From Hyphomicrobiaceae bacterium (GTDB lineage Bacteria; Pseudomonadota; Alphaproteobacteria; Rhizobiales; Methyloligellaceae): a stretch of DNA of 64,000 nt. A program made the position numbers and the translations under genes. The stretch lies in contig JACKJS010000002.1 in NCBI GenBank assembly GCA_020637815.1, positions 310,001-374,000 on the forward strand, written 5' to 3'. The notes beneath the pieces are model-generated. The model searched no databases. It saw only the letters and a program-made list of their open reading frames with translations, and was not told the origin of the DNA. Shown here piece by piece: positions 8,773 to 16,151 of the stretch (positions within the stretch are counted from its first letter, which is position 1; the number at the start of each line of letters is the position of its first letter).

Positions 8773-9567
8773 ATGAGAATTGCCATTGCCAGATCGCCGG
8801 TCTTGCGGTTCTGCGGGGCCTTAGCCTTCGCTCTAGCGGGCCTCGGAGCGATCGCACCATACGGCCAGGCGACAGAGCGGGGCCAGGAGGGCGAGACGCC
8901 CGTCCTTTTGGAGCTTTTCACCAGTCAGGGCTGTTCGTCCTGCCCGCCGGCCGATGCGCTTCTCAACACCATGCGGAAAAAGCAGGGCGTGATCACGCTG
9001 TCCTTCTCCGTGGACTATTGGAATTACCTCGGCTGGCACGACACGTTGTCGAGCCCGGAGAACAGCGAGCGGCAGCGCGACTACGCGATGGCGCGCGGCG
9101 ACGGCAAGGTCTACACGCCGCAACTTGTCGTGGACGGCATCAACCATGTGAACGGTGCCAACGAGGCGGCGATCGAGATGGCGATCAGGACCGCCGAACG
9201 TCGCCTCAAGGACGTGAAAGTCCCGATGACGATGCGGGCTGAAGGCGACAGTCTCGTGGTCGATATCGGTGCCGCGCCCAAGGATTCCGACATGCGTCAG
9301 GCAACCGTGTGGCTCGTGGTGGCGAAGGATCAGGAAACCGTCGAAATCACGCGAGGGGAAAATCGCGGCGAGACCATCACCTATTCCCACCCTGTACGCG
9401 ACGTCATACCGGTCGGCATGTGGAAGGGACAGCCGACGACGCTCCGCCTCCCGCTGAAGGATCTGCATGCGAAGGGTGGCAATTGTCTGGTGTCGCTGTT
9501 GCAGGTGGAAGGGGCTGGACCCGTCCTCGGTGCCGCGATGTACGAGCCGCGCGTCGCGAGCAAGTAG
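8773..9567 (+). CDS. DUF1223 thioredoxin-fold family secreted protein
   Basis: A 264-residue protein with a signal peptide (MRIAIARSP... to about residue 30, cleavage near GQATE). The mature part opens LLELFTSQGCSSCPPAD, a Cx2C motif that is the hallmark of DUF1223, followed by VDYWNYLGWHD and QLVVDGINHVNG. The family is thought to have a thioredoxin-like fold, but no reaction is established. I used ATG 8773 because it starts the signal peptide; an ATG at 8761 and a start at 8725 are also in frame. Placement after acnA is common in Hyphomicrobiales. Periplasmic location is inferred. Confidence 0.9.
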   Translation: MRIAIARSPVLRFCGALAFALAGLGAIAPYGQATERGQEGETPVLLELFTSQGCSSCPPADALLNTMRKKQGVITLSFSVDYWNYLGWHDTLSSPENSERQRDYAMARGDGKVYTPQLVVDGINHVNGANEAAIEMAIRTAERRLKDVKVPMTMRAEGDSLVVDIGAAPKDSDMRQATVWLVVAKDQETVEITRGENRGETITYSHPVRDVIPVGMWKGQPTTLRLPLKDLHAKGGNCLVSLLQVEGAGPVLGAAMYEPRVASK

Positions 9568-9630
9568 ATCCGACCGAGTGCCCGTGAGGCTTGCCTCGTC
9601 GCGGCCGAACGCAAACGATCGAGATAAAAA

Positions 9631-9658
9631 CAAAGGACCGGCTGACGCCGGTCCTTTG
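9631..9658. terminator. Strong 12-bp hairpin, possibly bidirectional terminator
   Basis: CAAAGGACCGGC (9631-9642) and GCCGGTCCTTTG (9647-9658) pair perfectly around a TGAC loop. On the plus strand it lies 64 bases after the DUF1223 gene. On the minus strand the stem is followed by TTTTTATC, a real T-run, so it would work best as a terminator of a minus-strand transcript. Confidence 0.75.
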
Positions 9659-9750
9659 AGAGTGCCTTTGAATAAATTGGCCCGGTCCGAATGCAAGACC
9701 CCGGGGGGCTGGGGGGCTGAGATTCCGGAGTGCCGCTGTGGACCGGGCCG
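9631..9750 (-). ncRNA. Candidate small RNA upstream of the DUF2794 gene
   Basis: No minus-strand gene lies upstream that would need the T-run terminator at 9631-9658. Read on the minus strand, the preceding bases contain GGCCCGGTCC (the complement of 9738-9747) pairing with GGACCGGGCC (the complement of 9679-9688). The loop between them holds two C-runs (CCCCCC twice), the kind of anti-ribosome-binding-site element known in rhizobial small RNAs. The 5' end is a guess and no known family was recognised. Confidence 0.3.
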
Positions 9751-9791
9751 AAAGGCAACGATAAAGATTCTAGTGATCTATGGGGCGCGCC

Positions 9792-9839
9792 CTTGACTGA
9801 AACGGGGCGGAACTGTGATTTATGTTACATTTTGTTACA
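9792..9839 (+). promoter_or_regulatory. Possible promoter and direct repeat before the DUF2794 gene
   Basis: CTTGAC (9792-9797) matches the alphaproteobacterial -35 consensus; a convincing -10 is not clear. Two exact TGTTACA heptamers at 9823-9829 and 9833-9839 are spaced one helical turn apart, as in sites for response-regulator dimers. The cognate regulator is unknown. Confidence 0.3.
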
Positions 9840-9927
9840 AGCTGGACCGAAGCTGTTGTGGAGACGCCGACTTGCTTGATCTTGGCTCGCGACACGGCCA
9901 TCATGACGTTTCCTTCACAGGAGGCGC

Positions 9928-10314
9928 GTGTTGAGCGAAACGGAGCCCATAGTCTTGCCGCTGGTCCGCGCGGCCGGCGGCGAACAGCACGGGTCTGAGA
10001 GGGCGGCGCGGCGCGAGGGCATTGCGTTCGACCGCGTGGAACTCAACCAAATTCTCAATGTTTACGGGCGGAAAGTCGCGAGCGGCGAATGGCGCGACTA
10101 TGCCATCGACATGCTGAAGGAGAAGGCCGTCTTCTCGGTCTTCCGGCGCTCGTCGGAGATGCCGCTCTACCGGATTGAAAAAACCCCGAAATTGGCGCGT
10201 CGCCAGGGTGCCTACAGCGTGGTTGCGGCCACAGGGCTGATCCTGAAGCGCGGCCACGATCTCCGGCGCGTCTTGCGCGCCCTGGACAAGGGATTGCGGC
10301 TGGTCGAGGCCTAA
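9928..10314 (+). CDS. DUF2794 family protein
   Basis: A 128-residue soluble protein that resembles the alphaproteobacterial DUF2794 family; its function is not known. The conserved core is 'FDRVELNQILNVYGRKVASG', EWRDYAIDMLKEKAVFSVFRR and YRIEKTPKLARRQGAYSVV. The start is either GTG 9928 or the adjacent TTG 9931: AGGAGG at 9919-9924 sits 3 or 6 bases before them, so TTG 9931 has the better spacing. It converges on the BI-1 gene across a gap with three hairpins. Confidence 0.8.
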   Translation: MLSETEPIVLPLVRAAGGEQHGSERAARREGIAFDRVELNQILNVYGRKVASGEWRDYAIDMLKEKAVFSVFRRSSEMPLYRIEKTPKLARRQGAYSVVAATGLILKRGHDLRRVLRALDKGLRLVEA

Positions 10315-10625
10315 GGCGTCCAATAGGCCCTTACAAGGCGCCTATGAGCCACTTCGCGTACGAGCCCTCTTGCAGACAAAGAAGAAGCCCCGGAGACGGG
10401 GGGCTCGGGGCTTCTCCGGTTCCATACGGGGGGAACCTCGCGGCGGGGAGGGATAACCCGCCGCGACTCCGAATCTGGCAACGATCCGCCGATTTTCAAG
10501 CCATGCAGCAGCCCCGGCCGCGAGATTTCGGCGAGGCATCGACTTGGACGGAAAGGGGCCGCGGGAACAAAAAAGGCCCCGGCGCGAACGCCAGGGCCTT
10601 GATTGACTGGAGCGCGGCTATGCCG
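10315..10625. other. Intergenic gap with three hairpins
   Basis: This 311-bp gap between convergent genes has no convincing ORF. It holds three inverted repeats: AGAAGCCCC 10383-10391 with GGGGCTTCT 10407-10415; CGCGGCGGG 10439-10447 with CCCGCCGCG 10457-10465; and the terminator at 10573-10600. The first is followed on the minus strand by TCTTTGTCTG, so a minus-strand small RNA between about 10383 and 10560 is possible. Confidence 0.5.
10567..10600 (-). terminator. Rho-independent terminator of the BI-1 gene
   Basis: Read on the minus strand: AAGGCCC, one mismatch, GGCG, loop TTCG, CGCC, mismatch, GGGCCTT, then TTTTTTG. That is an 11-bp stem with a stable tetraloop and a T-run, 26 bases after the stop of the BI-1 gene. 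Confidence 0.85.
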
Positions 10626-11381
10626 TTAGCGGCGGTCGCCGAAGAGCTGCAGCAGCATCATGAACAGGTTGATGAAGTCGAGATAGAGCCGAAGGGCGCC
10701 CATCACCGCCTTCTTGCCGGCCACGGTGCCGTCATCCTGTACGCTGTACATCTCCTTGATCTGCTGTGTGTCGTAAGCGGTCAGCCCGGCGAACACGAGC
10801 ACGCCGATCACCGATACGGCGAATTGCAGCGCCGTGGAGCCGATAAACAGGTTCACGAGCGAGGCGAGAATGATGCCGATCAGGCCCATGAACAGGAACG
10901 AGCCCCAACCGGAGATATCCTTCTTCGTGGTGTAGCCCCACAGGGACAGGGCGCCGAAGGCGGCGGCCGTAATGAAGAACACCCGCGCGATGCTCTCGCC
11001 GGCGTAGACGAGGAAGATCGAAGAGATCGATGCACCCATCAGCGCCGAGAACAGCCAAAACAGCCCCTGCGCCGTGCCGACGCTCATATTCTCGATGCGG
11101 AGAGAAAGAAAGAACACCATCGCGAGCGGCGCGAAGATCACCACCCATTTAAAAGCACTGGCATACATCAGGTTGCCGAACGAGGTCAGGCCCGTGATCG
11201 TGCCGTCCGCGCCCGTCACCACAGACATGGCGTAAACCGCGTAGGCGACGATACCGGTGATCGCCACGCCGGAAGCCATGTAATTGTAGACGCGGATCAT
11301 ATAGGCGCGCAGGCCCTCGTCGATGACGGCCGCGTCGGCGCGTCCGACGGTTTGCCCATAACGTCTGTCGAGTTCCGCCAT
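10626..11381 (-). CDS. Bax inhibitor-1/YccA family membrane protein
   Basis: A 251-residue multi-pass inner-membrane protein of the BI-1 family, whose structural homologue BsYetJ is a pH-sensitive calcium leak; the role in bacteria is poorly defined. Seven hydrophobic segments follow a soluble start (MAELDRRYGQTVGRADAAV). Visible family stretches are 'LRAYMIRVYNYMASGVAITG', IFLVYAGESIARVFF and the C-terminal AYDTQQIKEMY, whose aspartate belongs to the di-aspartyl pH sensor, followed by GALRLYLDFINLFMMLLQL. Monocistronic, with a clear terminator. Confidence 0.95.
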   Translation of the reverse strand: MAELDRRYGQTVGRADAAVIDEGLRAYMIRVYNYMASGVAITGIVAYAVYAMSVVTGADGTITGLTSFGNLMYASAFKWVVIFAPLAMVFFLSLRIENMSVGTAQGLFWLFSALMGASISSIFLVYAGESIARVFFITAAAFGALSLWGYTTKKDISGWGSFLFMGLIGIILASLVNLFIGSTALQFAVSVIGVLVFAGLTAYDTQQIKEMYSVQDDGTVAGKKAVMGALRLYLDFINLFMMLLQLFGDRR

Positions 11382-11542
11382 TAATGTGAGTCCTTTGTAG
11401 GGTTAGTTGGGTTGCCTATGGCATCAGCCATACTTGCCCAAAATATGGTGGTTTCAGGCTATTTCCGCAAGATGAAGCGTTCGTGTCCGGATTATCGGAA
11501 AGCTCTATCGAAATTGGGCGTTTACGCCATGCATCGCGGTCT

Positions 11543-14119
11543 CTACTCGGCCCGCAGATAGGGCGCCGCCTTCACCGAAAGAACCCGCCAGGTCGTGATG
11601 GCGCCCACCGTAAGCACCAGGAGTAGCGCGATCGCGACCGTGCCCAGTGCCGCGAGAGGGTCGAACACGAAGGCGATATCGAAGGCAAAGGTGCACAAGG
11701 CCCATGCCGTAATCGTTGCGATGATGATGGCGAGCAGCGCCGTGGTCACGCCAAGCAGTCCGAACTCGATCAGTTCCGCCGACAGTATCCGCCTCCGCGT
11801 GGCGCCCAGGGTCTTGTACAGAACGGCGAGGTAGGTCCGGCGCTGCTGTCCCGCCGAAACGGCTCCCGCCAGGACCGCCGCGCCGATCAGCAGCGTGAAT
11901 CCTGCGGTGGCGCTTATCGCCGCCATGAGCTTGGTCAGCATTGCCTTCGCCGCATCGACGATGTCGCCGATCTTGATTGCCGTCACGAGCGGGAAGCGTT
12001 CCGCCAGCGCCTGAACGATCTTGGCTTCCGTCTCCGGGGTTGTGCCTTTTGGCAGTTCGAGCGTGGTGACGAGCCGGTGTGGCGCGCCCTCCAGCGTGTT
12101 CGGCGAAAACACCATGACGAAATTGATGGCAAGCGATTCCCAGTCGATCTTGCGCATGGACGCGATCTTGGCTTCGACATTGCGTCCGAGGATATTGACG
12201 GTAACCATGTCGCCCAATTTGAGGCCGAGGCCATCCGCGAGCTCGCCGTCGAACGAGACCAGCGGCGGACCGTCATAGCCCTTGGGCCACCATTTTCCTT
12301 CTTCCACCTTGGAGGCGCCCGGAATGCTGTCCGTATAGGTCAGTCCACGGTCGCCCGAAATGACCCACCGCGTATTGGGCGAGACCTCGGCCTCGTCGAC
12401 CGGCACCCCGTTCAACTCAACAATCCGTCCACGGAGCATGGGCGCGTTGTCCATTTTCGCCTTTGGCTCGGCGGCCTTTGCGGTCCTTTTGAAGATGGCG
12501 AGATCGTCCGGCTCCACGTCGAGGAAGTAGTAGGCGGGCGCATCGACTTCCACATGGCCTTCGATCTCGGCCAGGAGGGAATTGTGAATCAACGCTACGG
12601 CGATGAGGAGTCCGAGCCCCAGCCCGAGCGAGACGGCGATGGCGCGGGCGAGCGACCCCGGCGCGCCGATGCTGGCCCATGCCAGCGCGAGTGCGGGAGG
12701 CTTTGTGCGCCTATGCCGGGCCGCGAAGCGTTGTACGAGCGCGCCGAACCCGAGCAGAAGTCCGAACGCGGCGAGAATGCCGACGGAGATCGCAGCCGTG
12801 ACGAGGCGCTCCTCGCTGGCCGCTACCGCGAGGACTAAGAGCGCAAGTCCCGCCGCGGCCGAGCCGAGCGCGAAAGGCGCGGCCGAGCGTCCGCGCTCGT
12901 CCGTGAGCCCAGCGCGCATGAGGCGCGCGGGCGAGATGCGGCTTGCCCGCCCCAACGGCCACAACACGAACAGCACCATGGTGAGAAGCCCCGCAAGAGC
13001 GGCCACGATCAAGGGGATCGGGTGCGGCTCGACGGCGAGCGTAATCGGCAAGGCATCCTCGTAGAGGGTGGCGACGGCGAGCGGCGCGAGCGCACCGAGC
13101 GCGAGACCGATCGCGATTCCCACCGCGGCGAGCATCAGTGACTGGATCATGTAGACGTCGAGGACGAGACGGCTGGTCGCGCCAAGGCATTTGAAGGTGG
13201 CGATGACGTCGCGCTTCTTCGCCATATAGCTCTGAATGGCGTTGCCGACGCCGATGCCGCCGAGAAGCAGCGCCGTCAGTCCGACGAAACTGATGAACTG
13301 CGTGAAACGCGCCGCGTCGCGCCGGAGCGATGGGGCCGGGTCGGTCCAGTCGCGGATGGCAAAGCCGCTCTGTGGAAACGCGGCTTCCATCGCCTTGCGG
13401 GCTGTGTCGAGGTTGTCGCGATTGGCGCCGGCGTCTCCCGGCATTTTCACGCGGTAGGTCCAGCGTATGAGGCTGCCGGGTTGCACGAGGCCGGTCTTGT
13501 CCAGCGTCTCGCGGGACATCAGGACTTTCGGTCCGTAGGATAGGCGGTCTGCCAGACGATCCGGCTGCTGACCGAGCGTTCCGCCAACCCTCGCCGTGGC
13601 ATCGCCAATCTGGAGCGTGTCACCGATCTTGAGGCCCAAGCGCTCCAGCAAGATGGGCTGCACGAGAACCGTGCCGGGGGTCCGCCAAGCAGTGGCCGCT
13701 CCTTCCGGCTCGATCACATTCACGTCGCCATAGAGCGGGTAGGGCGTATCCACCGCTTTCACTTCGACGAGGGCGGTTTTCCCATCGGAAGCCCGCGCCA
13801 TGGCGCGGAAACTCGCGGACTCGGAAACCTGCCCCAGCGCGTGAAGGGCAGCGGCCTCCTCAGCCGTCGCCTGGCGATGGACGACCTCGAACGACAAATC
13901 GCCACCGATCAGCAGCCGTCCCTGATTGGCGAGCGCCTTGTTGAACGCCGCCGCCAGCGACCCAATCGCGGCAACGGCCGCCACGCCGAGAGCTATGCAG
14001 AGCACGAAGACGACGAGGCCGCCGGCGCCCGTTCGCAGTTCGCGCAAGGCAATGGTGAGTGCAAGGCCGGAGAGGCGTGTTGCAGGCGCCGGTTCCGCGA
14101 TGGCCAAGGAGGTTGTCAC
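11543..14119 (-). CDS. YbbP-type ABC transporter permease (FtsX-like)
   Basis: An 858-residue permease of the type paired with YbbA ATPases. It has an N-terminal membrane segment (about 25-50), a large periplasmic domain, an FtsX-like four-helix core near 255-420, a second periplasmic domain and a second FtsX-like core at the end, which includes 'LIGAAVLAGAVSAGQQRRTY' and KTLGATRRRILSAELIEF. Substrate is unknown; the neighbouring esterase suggests lipids or esters. The start is GTG 14119, overlapping the ATPase stop (GTGA). The same frame stays open to 14986, but that stretch lies antiframe to the ATPase and is not coding. Confidence 0.9.
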   Translation of the reverse strand: MTTSLAIAEPAPATRLSGLALTIALRELRTGAGGLVVFVLCIALGVAAVAAIGSLAAAFNKALANQGRLLIGGDLSFEVVHRQATAEEAAALHALGQVSESASFRAMARASDGKTALVEVKAVDTPYPLYGDVNVIEPEGAATAWRTPGTVLVQPILLERLGLKIGDTLQIGDATARVGGTLGQQPDRLADRLSYGPKVLMSRETLDKTGLVQPGSLIRWTYRVKMPGDAGANRDNLDTARKAMEAAFPQSGFAIRDWTDPAPSLRRDAARFTQFISFVGLTALLLGGIGVGNAIQSYMAKKRDVIATFKCLGATSRLVLDVYMIQSLMLAAVGIAIGLALGALAPLAVATLYEDALPITLAVEPHPIPLIVAALAGLLTMVLFVLWPLGRASRISPARLMRAGLTDERGRSAAPFALGSAAAGLALLVLAVAASEERLVTAAISVGILAAFGLLLGFGALVQRFAARHRRTKPPALALAWASIGAPGSLARAIAVSLGLGLGLLIAVALIHNSLLAEIEGHVEVDAPAYYFLDVEPDDLAIFKRTAKAAEPKAKMDNAPMLRGRIVELNGVPVDEAEVSPNTRWVISGDRGLTYTDSIPGASKVEEGKWWPKGYDGPPLVSFDGELADGLGLKLGDMVTVNILGRNVEAKIASMRKIDWESLAINFVMVFSPNTLEGAPHRLVTTLELPKGTTPETEAKIVQALAERFPLVTAIKIGDIVDAAKAMLTKLMAAISATAGFTLLIGAAVLAGAVSAGQQRRTYLAVLYKTLGATRRRILSAELIEFGLLGVTTALLAIIIATITAWALCTFAFDIAFVFDPLAALGTVAIALLLVLTVGAITTWRVLSVKAAPYLRAE

Positions 14120-14832
14120 GGCGCAGCCACGCGGGCGGCGACGCCATCGTCGACGATACGGCCGTCCGCGACGCTCACGATCCGATCGCAACGTTTGGCC
14201 AAGTCGTTGTCGTGGGTGATGAGCAGAAGGGTGGCGCCCGTTCGCTCCTTGAGTGTGAAGAGCAGATCCATCACTTGCGCGCCGGTCGCGAGATCGAGGT
14301 TCCCTGTCGGCTCGTCCGCGAGAATCAGCGTGGGTCTTGTCGACAGCGCGCGAGCGATGGCCACGCGCTGTTGCTCGCCGCCGGACAGCTGTCCGGGAAA
14401 ATGCGACACGCGATGGGAGAGCCCGACGTCGTCGAGAGCCTCGCGCGCAACGTCCATGGCATCGGCGCGGCCCAAGAATTCCAGCGGGAGCGCCACGTTC
14501 TCGATGGCCGTCATGGTAGGGACCAGATGGAAGGATTGAAAGACGATGCCGATCTTGGAGGCGCGCAAGACCGCCAAACCGTCCTCGTCGCAGGTCCCGA
14601 GATCCGTTCCGGAGACGGTGATGCGCCCCGACGTCGCGCGTTCCAAACCGGCGATGACCATCAGGAGCGTGGACTTGCCCGAACCGCTCGGGCCGATCAC
14701 GGCCACAGCCTCGCCCAATGATACGTCTAGATCGATCCCGCGCAGGATCGCGACAGCGCCGGCGCGCGAGGGCAACGTGACGTGCACGTCCTCGAGTTGA
14801 ATAGCGGGGCGGTATTTCAGGGTCTGGTCCAA
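14116..14832 (-). CDS. YbbA-type ABC transporter ATPase
   Basis: A 238-residue ATPase of the LolD/MacB/YbbA group. Walker A is GPSGSGKST at 47-55, Q-loop 'VFQSFHLVPTMTAIENVALP', signature LSGGEQQRVAIARAL, Walker B LILADEPTGNLD and H-loop ITHD are all intact. It overlaps the start of the large permease gene, so the two form one transporter. In E. coli ybbA and ybbP also lie next to tesA on the opposite strand, exactly as here, which supports the assignment; the substrate remains undefined. Confidence 0.92.
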   Translation of the reverse strand: MDQTLKYRPAIQLEDVHVTLPSRAGAVAILRGIDLDVSLGEAVAVIGPSGSGKSTLLMVIAGLERATSGRITVSGTDLGTCDEDGLAVLRASKIGIVFQSFHLVPTMTAIENVALPLEFLGRADAMDVAREALDDVGLSHRVSHFPGQLSGGEQQRVAIARALSTRPTLILADEPTGNLDLATGAQVMDLLFTLKERTGATLLLITHDNDLAKRCDRIVSVADGRIVDDGVAARVAAP

Positions 14833-14936
14833 GAGTTCGCCTAGGCCGTAAGGGGTCGGTTATGCCAGAACGATCATGGGGCCGATTCGGCCGGTTCCGC
14901 ACGGTAGCCGCATAGGGTAAGGGCAAACAGGTCGAA

Positions 14937-15623
14937 ATGATGAAACGCCGGATTGTTCCTTCTGGGCGACTTGTCGCGGCGCTCACGGCCGTTGCGGCGC
15001 TCGCGGGGCTGTCTCTCGCCGCCGCGCCCTTTGCCGCTCAGGCGGAACAAGGCGAAACCGTCATTGTCGCCTTGGGCGACAGTTTGACGGCGGGATACGG
15101 CCTTCCCAACGGCCAATCGTTTCCTGTGCAACTCGAAGACGCCTTGCGCAAGCGCGGGCACAACGTCCGTGTTCTGAACGCGGGTGTCTCCGGCGACACT
15201 GCCGCCGCCGCGTTGAGGCGTCTCGATTGGGCGCTCCCGGACGAGGCGGATGCTGTCATCGTCGAACTTGGCGGCAACGATGCGTTGCAGGGCCTGCCGC
15301 CGGAGGCAACGGAAGCGGCACTTTCCACGATCGTCGAGAAGGTGCAGGCGAAGGGCCTGCCTGTGCTGCTGGCAGGCATGGAAGCACCCCGCAATCTCGG
15401 GAAAGATTATGTGACCGCATTCAGTGCGATTTATCCCGAACTTGCGGCGCGCTATAAGTTGATTCTATATCCCTTTTTCTTGGAGGGGGCCGCGCTCAAC
15501 GCGGAACTGATGCAGACAGACGGGATTCATCCCAACGACAAAGGGGTGGCCGTCATCGTGCAAAACATTCTGCCCAAAGTAGAAGCGTTGTTGGCCGCGT
15601 CAAAGTCGAACGAGGACGGATGA
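14937..15623 (+). CDS. tesA: Secreted arylesterase/acyl-CoA thioesterase I-like SGNH hydrolase
   Basis: A 228-residue SGNH/GDSL hydrolase with a signal peptide (cleavage near AAQAEQ, about residue 36). Block I is VALGDSLTAGYG with the nucleophile Ser49, block II glycine in NAGVSGDTAAA, block III GGND, and block V DGIHPN holding the catalytic Asp and His. TesA acts in the periplasm on aryl esters, acyl thioesters and lysophospholipids. It is divergent from the YbbA/YbbP transporter and overlaps the following Nudix gene by 4 bp (ATGA). Confidence 0.93.
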   Translation: MMKRRIVPSGRLVAALTAVAALAGLSLAAAPFAAQAEQGETVIVALGDSLTAGYGLPNGQSFPVQLEDALRKRGHNVRVLNAGVSGDTAAAALRRLDWALPDEADAVIVELGGNDALQGLPPEATEAALSTIVEKVQAKGLPVLLAGMEAPRNLGKDYVTAFSAIYPELAARYKLILYPFFLEGAALNAELMQTDGIHPNDKGVAVIVQNILPKVEALLAASKSNEDG

Positions 15624-16042
15624 GCGAACCGTTGAAGCAGATCGCGGCGTTGCCGATCGTCGAAACTCCGGATGGGCCTTTGGTGCTTCTCATCACCACG
15701 CGCGGCCGCGGCCGTTGGACGATTCCGCGAGGCTGGCCCAAGCCGGGCACGGCGGACAACGAGATGGCTGCCAAGGAAGCGGCCGACGAGGCGGGCGTCG
15801 ATGGCAAGATCGGCAAGAGGCCTATCGGAACGTTCACCTACACTAAGCGTCTGCATTTCTACTCCTGGGCGAAATGCGTCGTCGACGTGTACCCTCTCTA
15901 CGTCAAGACACATCAATTGGAGTGGCGCGAAAGGGGCGCGCGGAAGGTCCGATGGACGACGCCGGAGGATGCTGCCGGGCTTATTGCCGACGCCGAGCTT
16001 GCCGAATTGCTTCGAAGTCATTTTCACTTGCAGGCGGCGTAG
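15620..16042 (+). CDS. Nudix hydrolase (diphosphoinositol-polyphosphate-like subgroup)
   Basis: A 140-residue Nudix-fold protein. The region 'WTIPRGWPKPGTADNEMAAK' leads into KEAADEAGV, a Nudix box in which the metal-binding glutamates E53 and E57 are kept but the usual R is K and one E is D. The GWPKPG lead and lack of a dNTP-type N-terminus match bacterial members annotated as DIPP-like Nudix; the true substrate is unknown. Translationally coupled to the tesA-like gene. Confidence 0.88.
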   Translation: MSEPLKQIAALPIVETPDGPLVLLITTRGRGRWTIPRGWPKPGTADNEMAAKEAADEAGVDGKIGKRPIGTFTYTKRLHFYSWAKCVVDVYPLYVKTHQLEWRERGARKVRWTTPEDAAGLIADAELAELLRSHFHLQAA

Positions 16043-16151
16043 CGGTCATTCTCGGTCCAGCGCGCGGACGAGAGAAAACTCTCCGGTCCATTGAGGCTGT
16101 CCCTTTGAATGTCCACATTGACCTTGCGGTTTATCAGGGGGGTCGGGGCTT

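Noticed and set aside
11543..14986. A single 1147-residue open frame covering both permease and the region opposite ybbA
   Set aside because: The part upstream of GTG 14119 is an out-of-frame reading of the ATPase gene, full of Arg, with no protein-like pattern; the ATPase frame there has all ABC motifs.
16097..16113. Pho box before the phosphate transporter gene
   Set aside because: CTGTC and ATGTC are present, but the two TGTC cores are 12 bases apart, not 11, and the rest of each half-site is poor.
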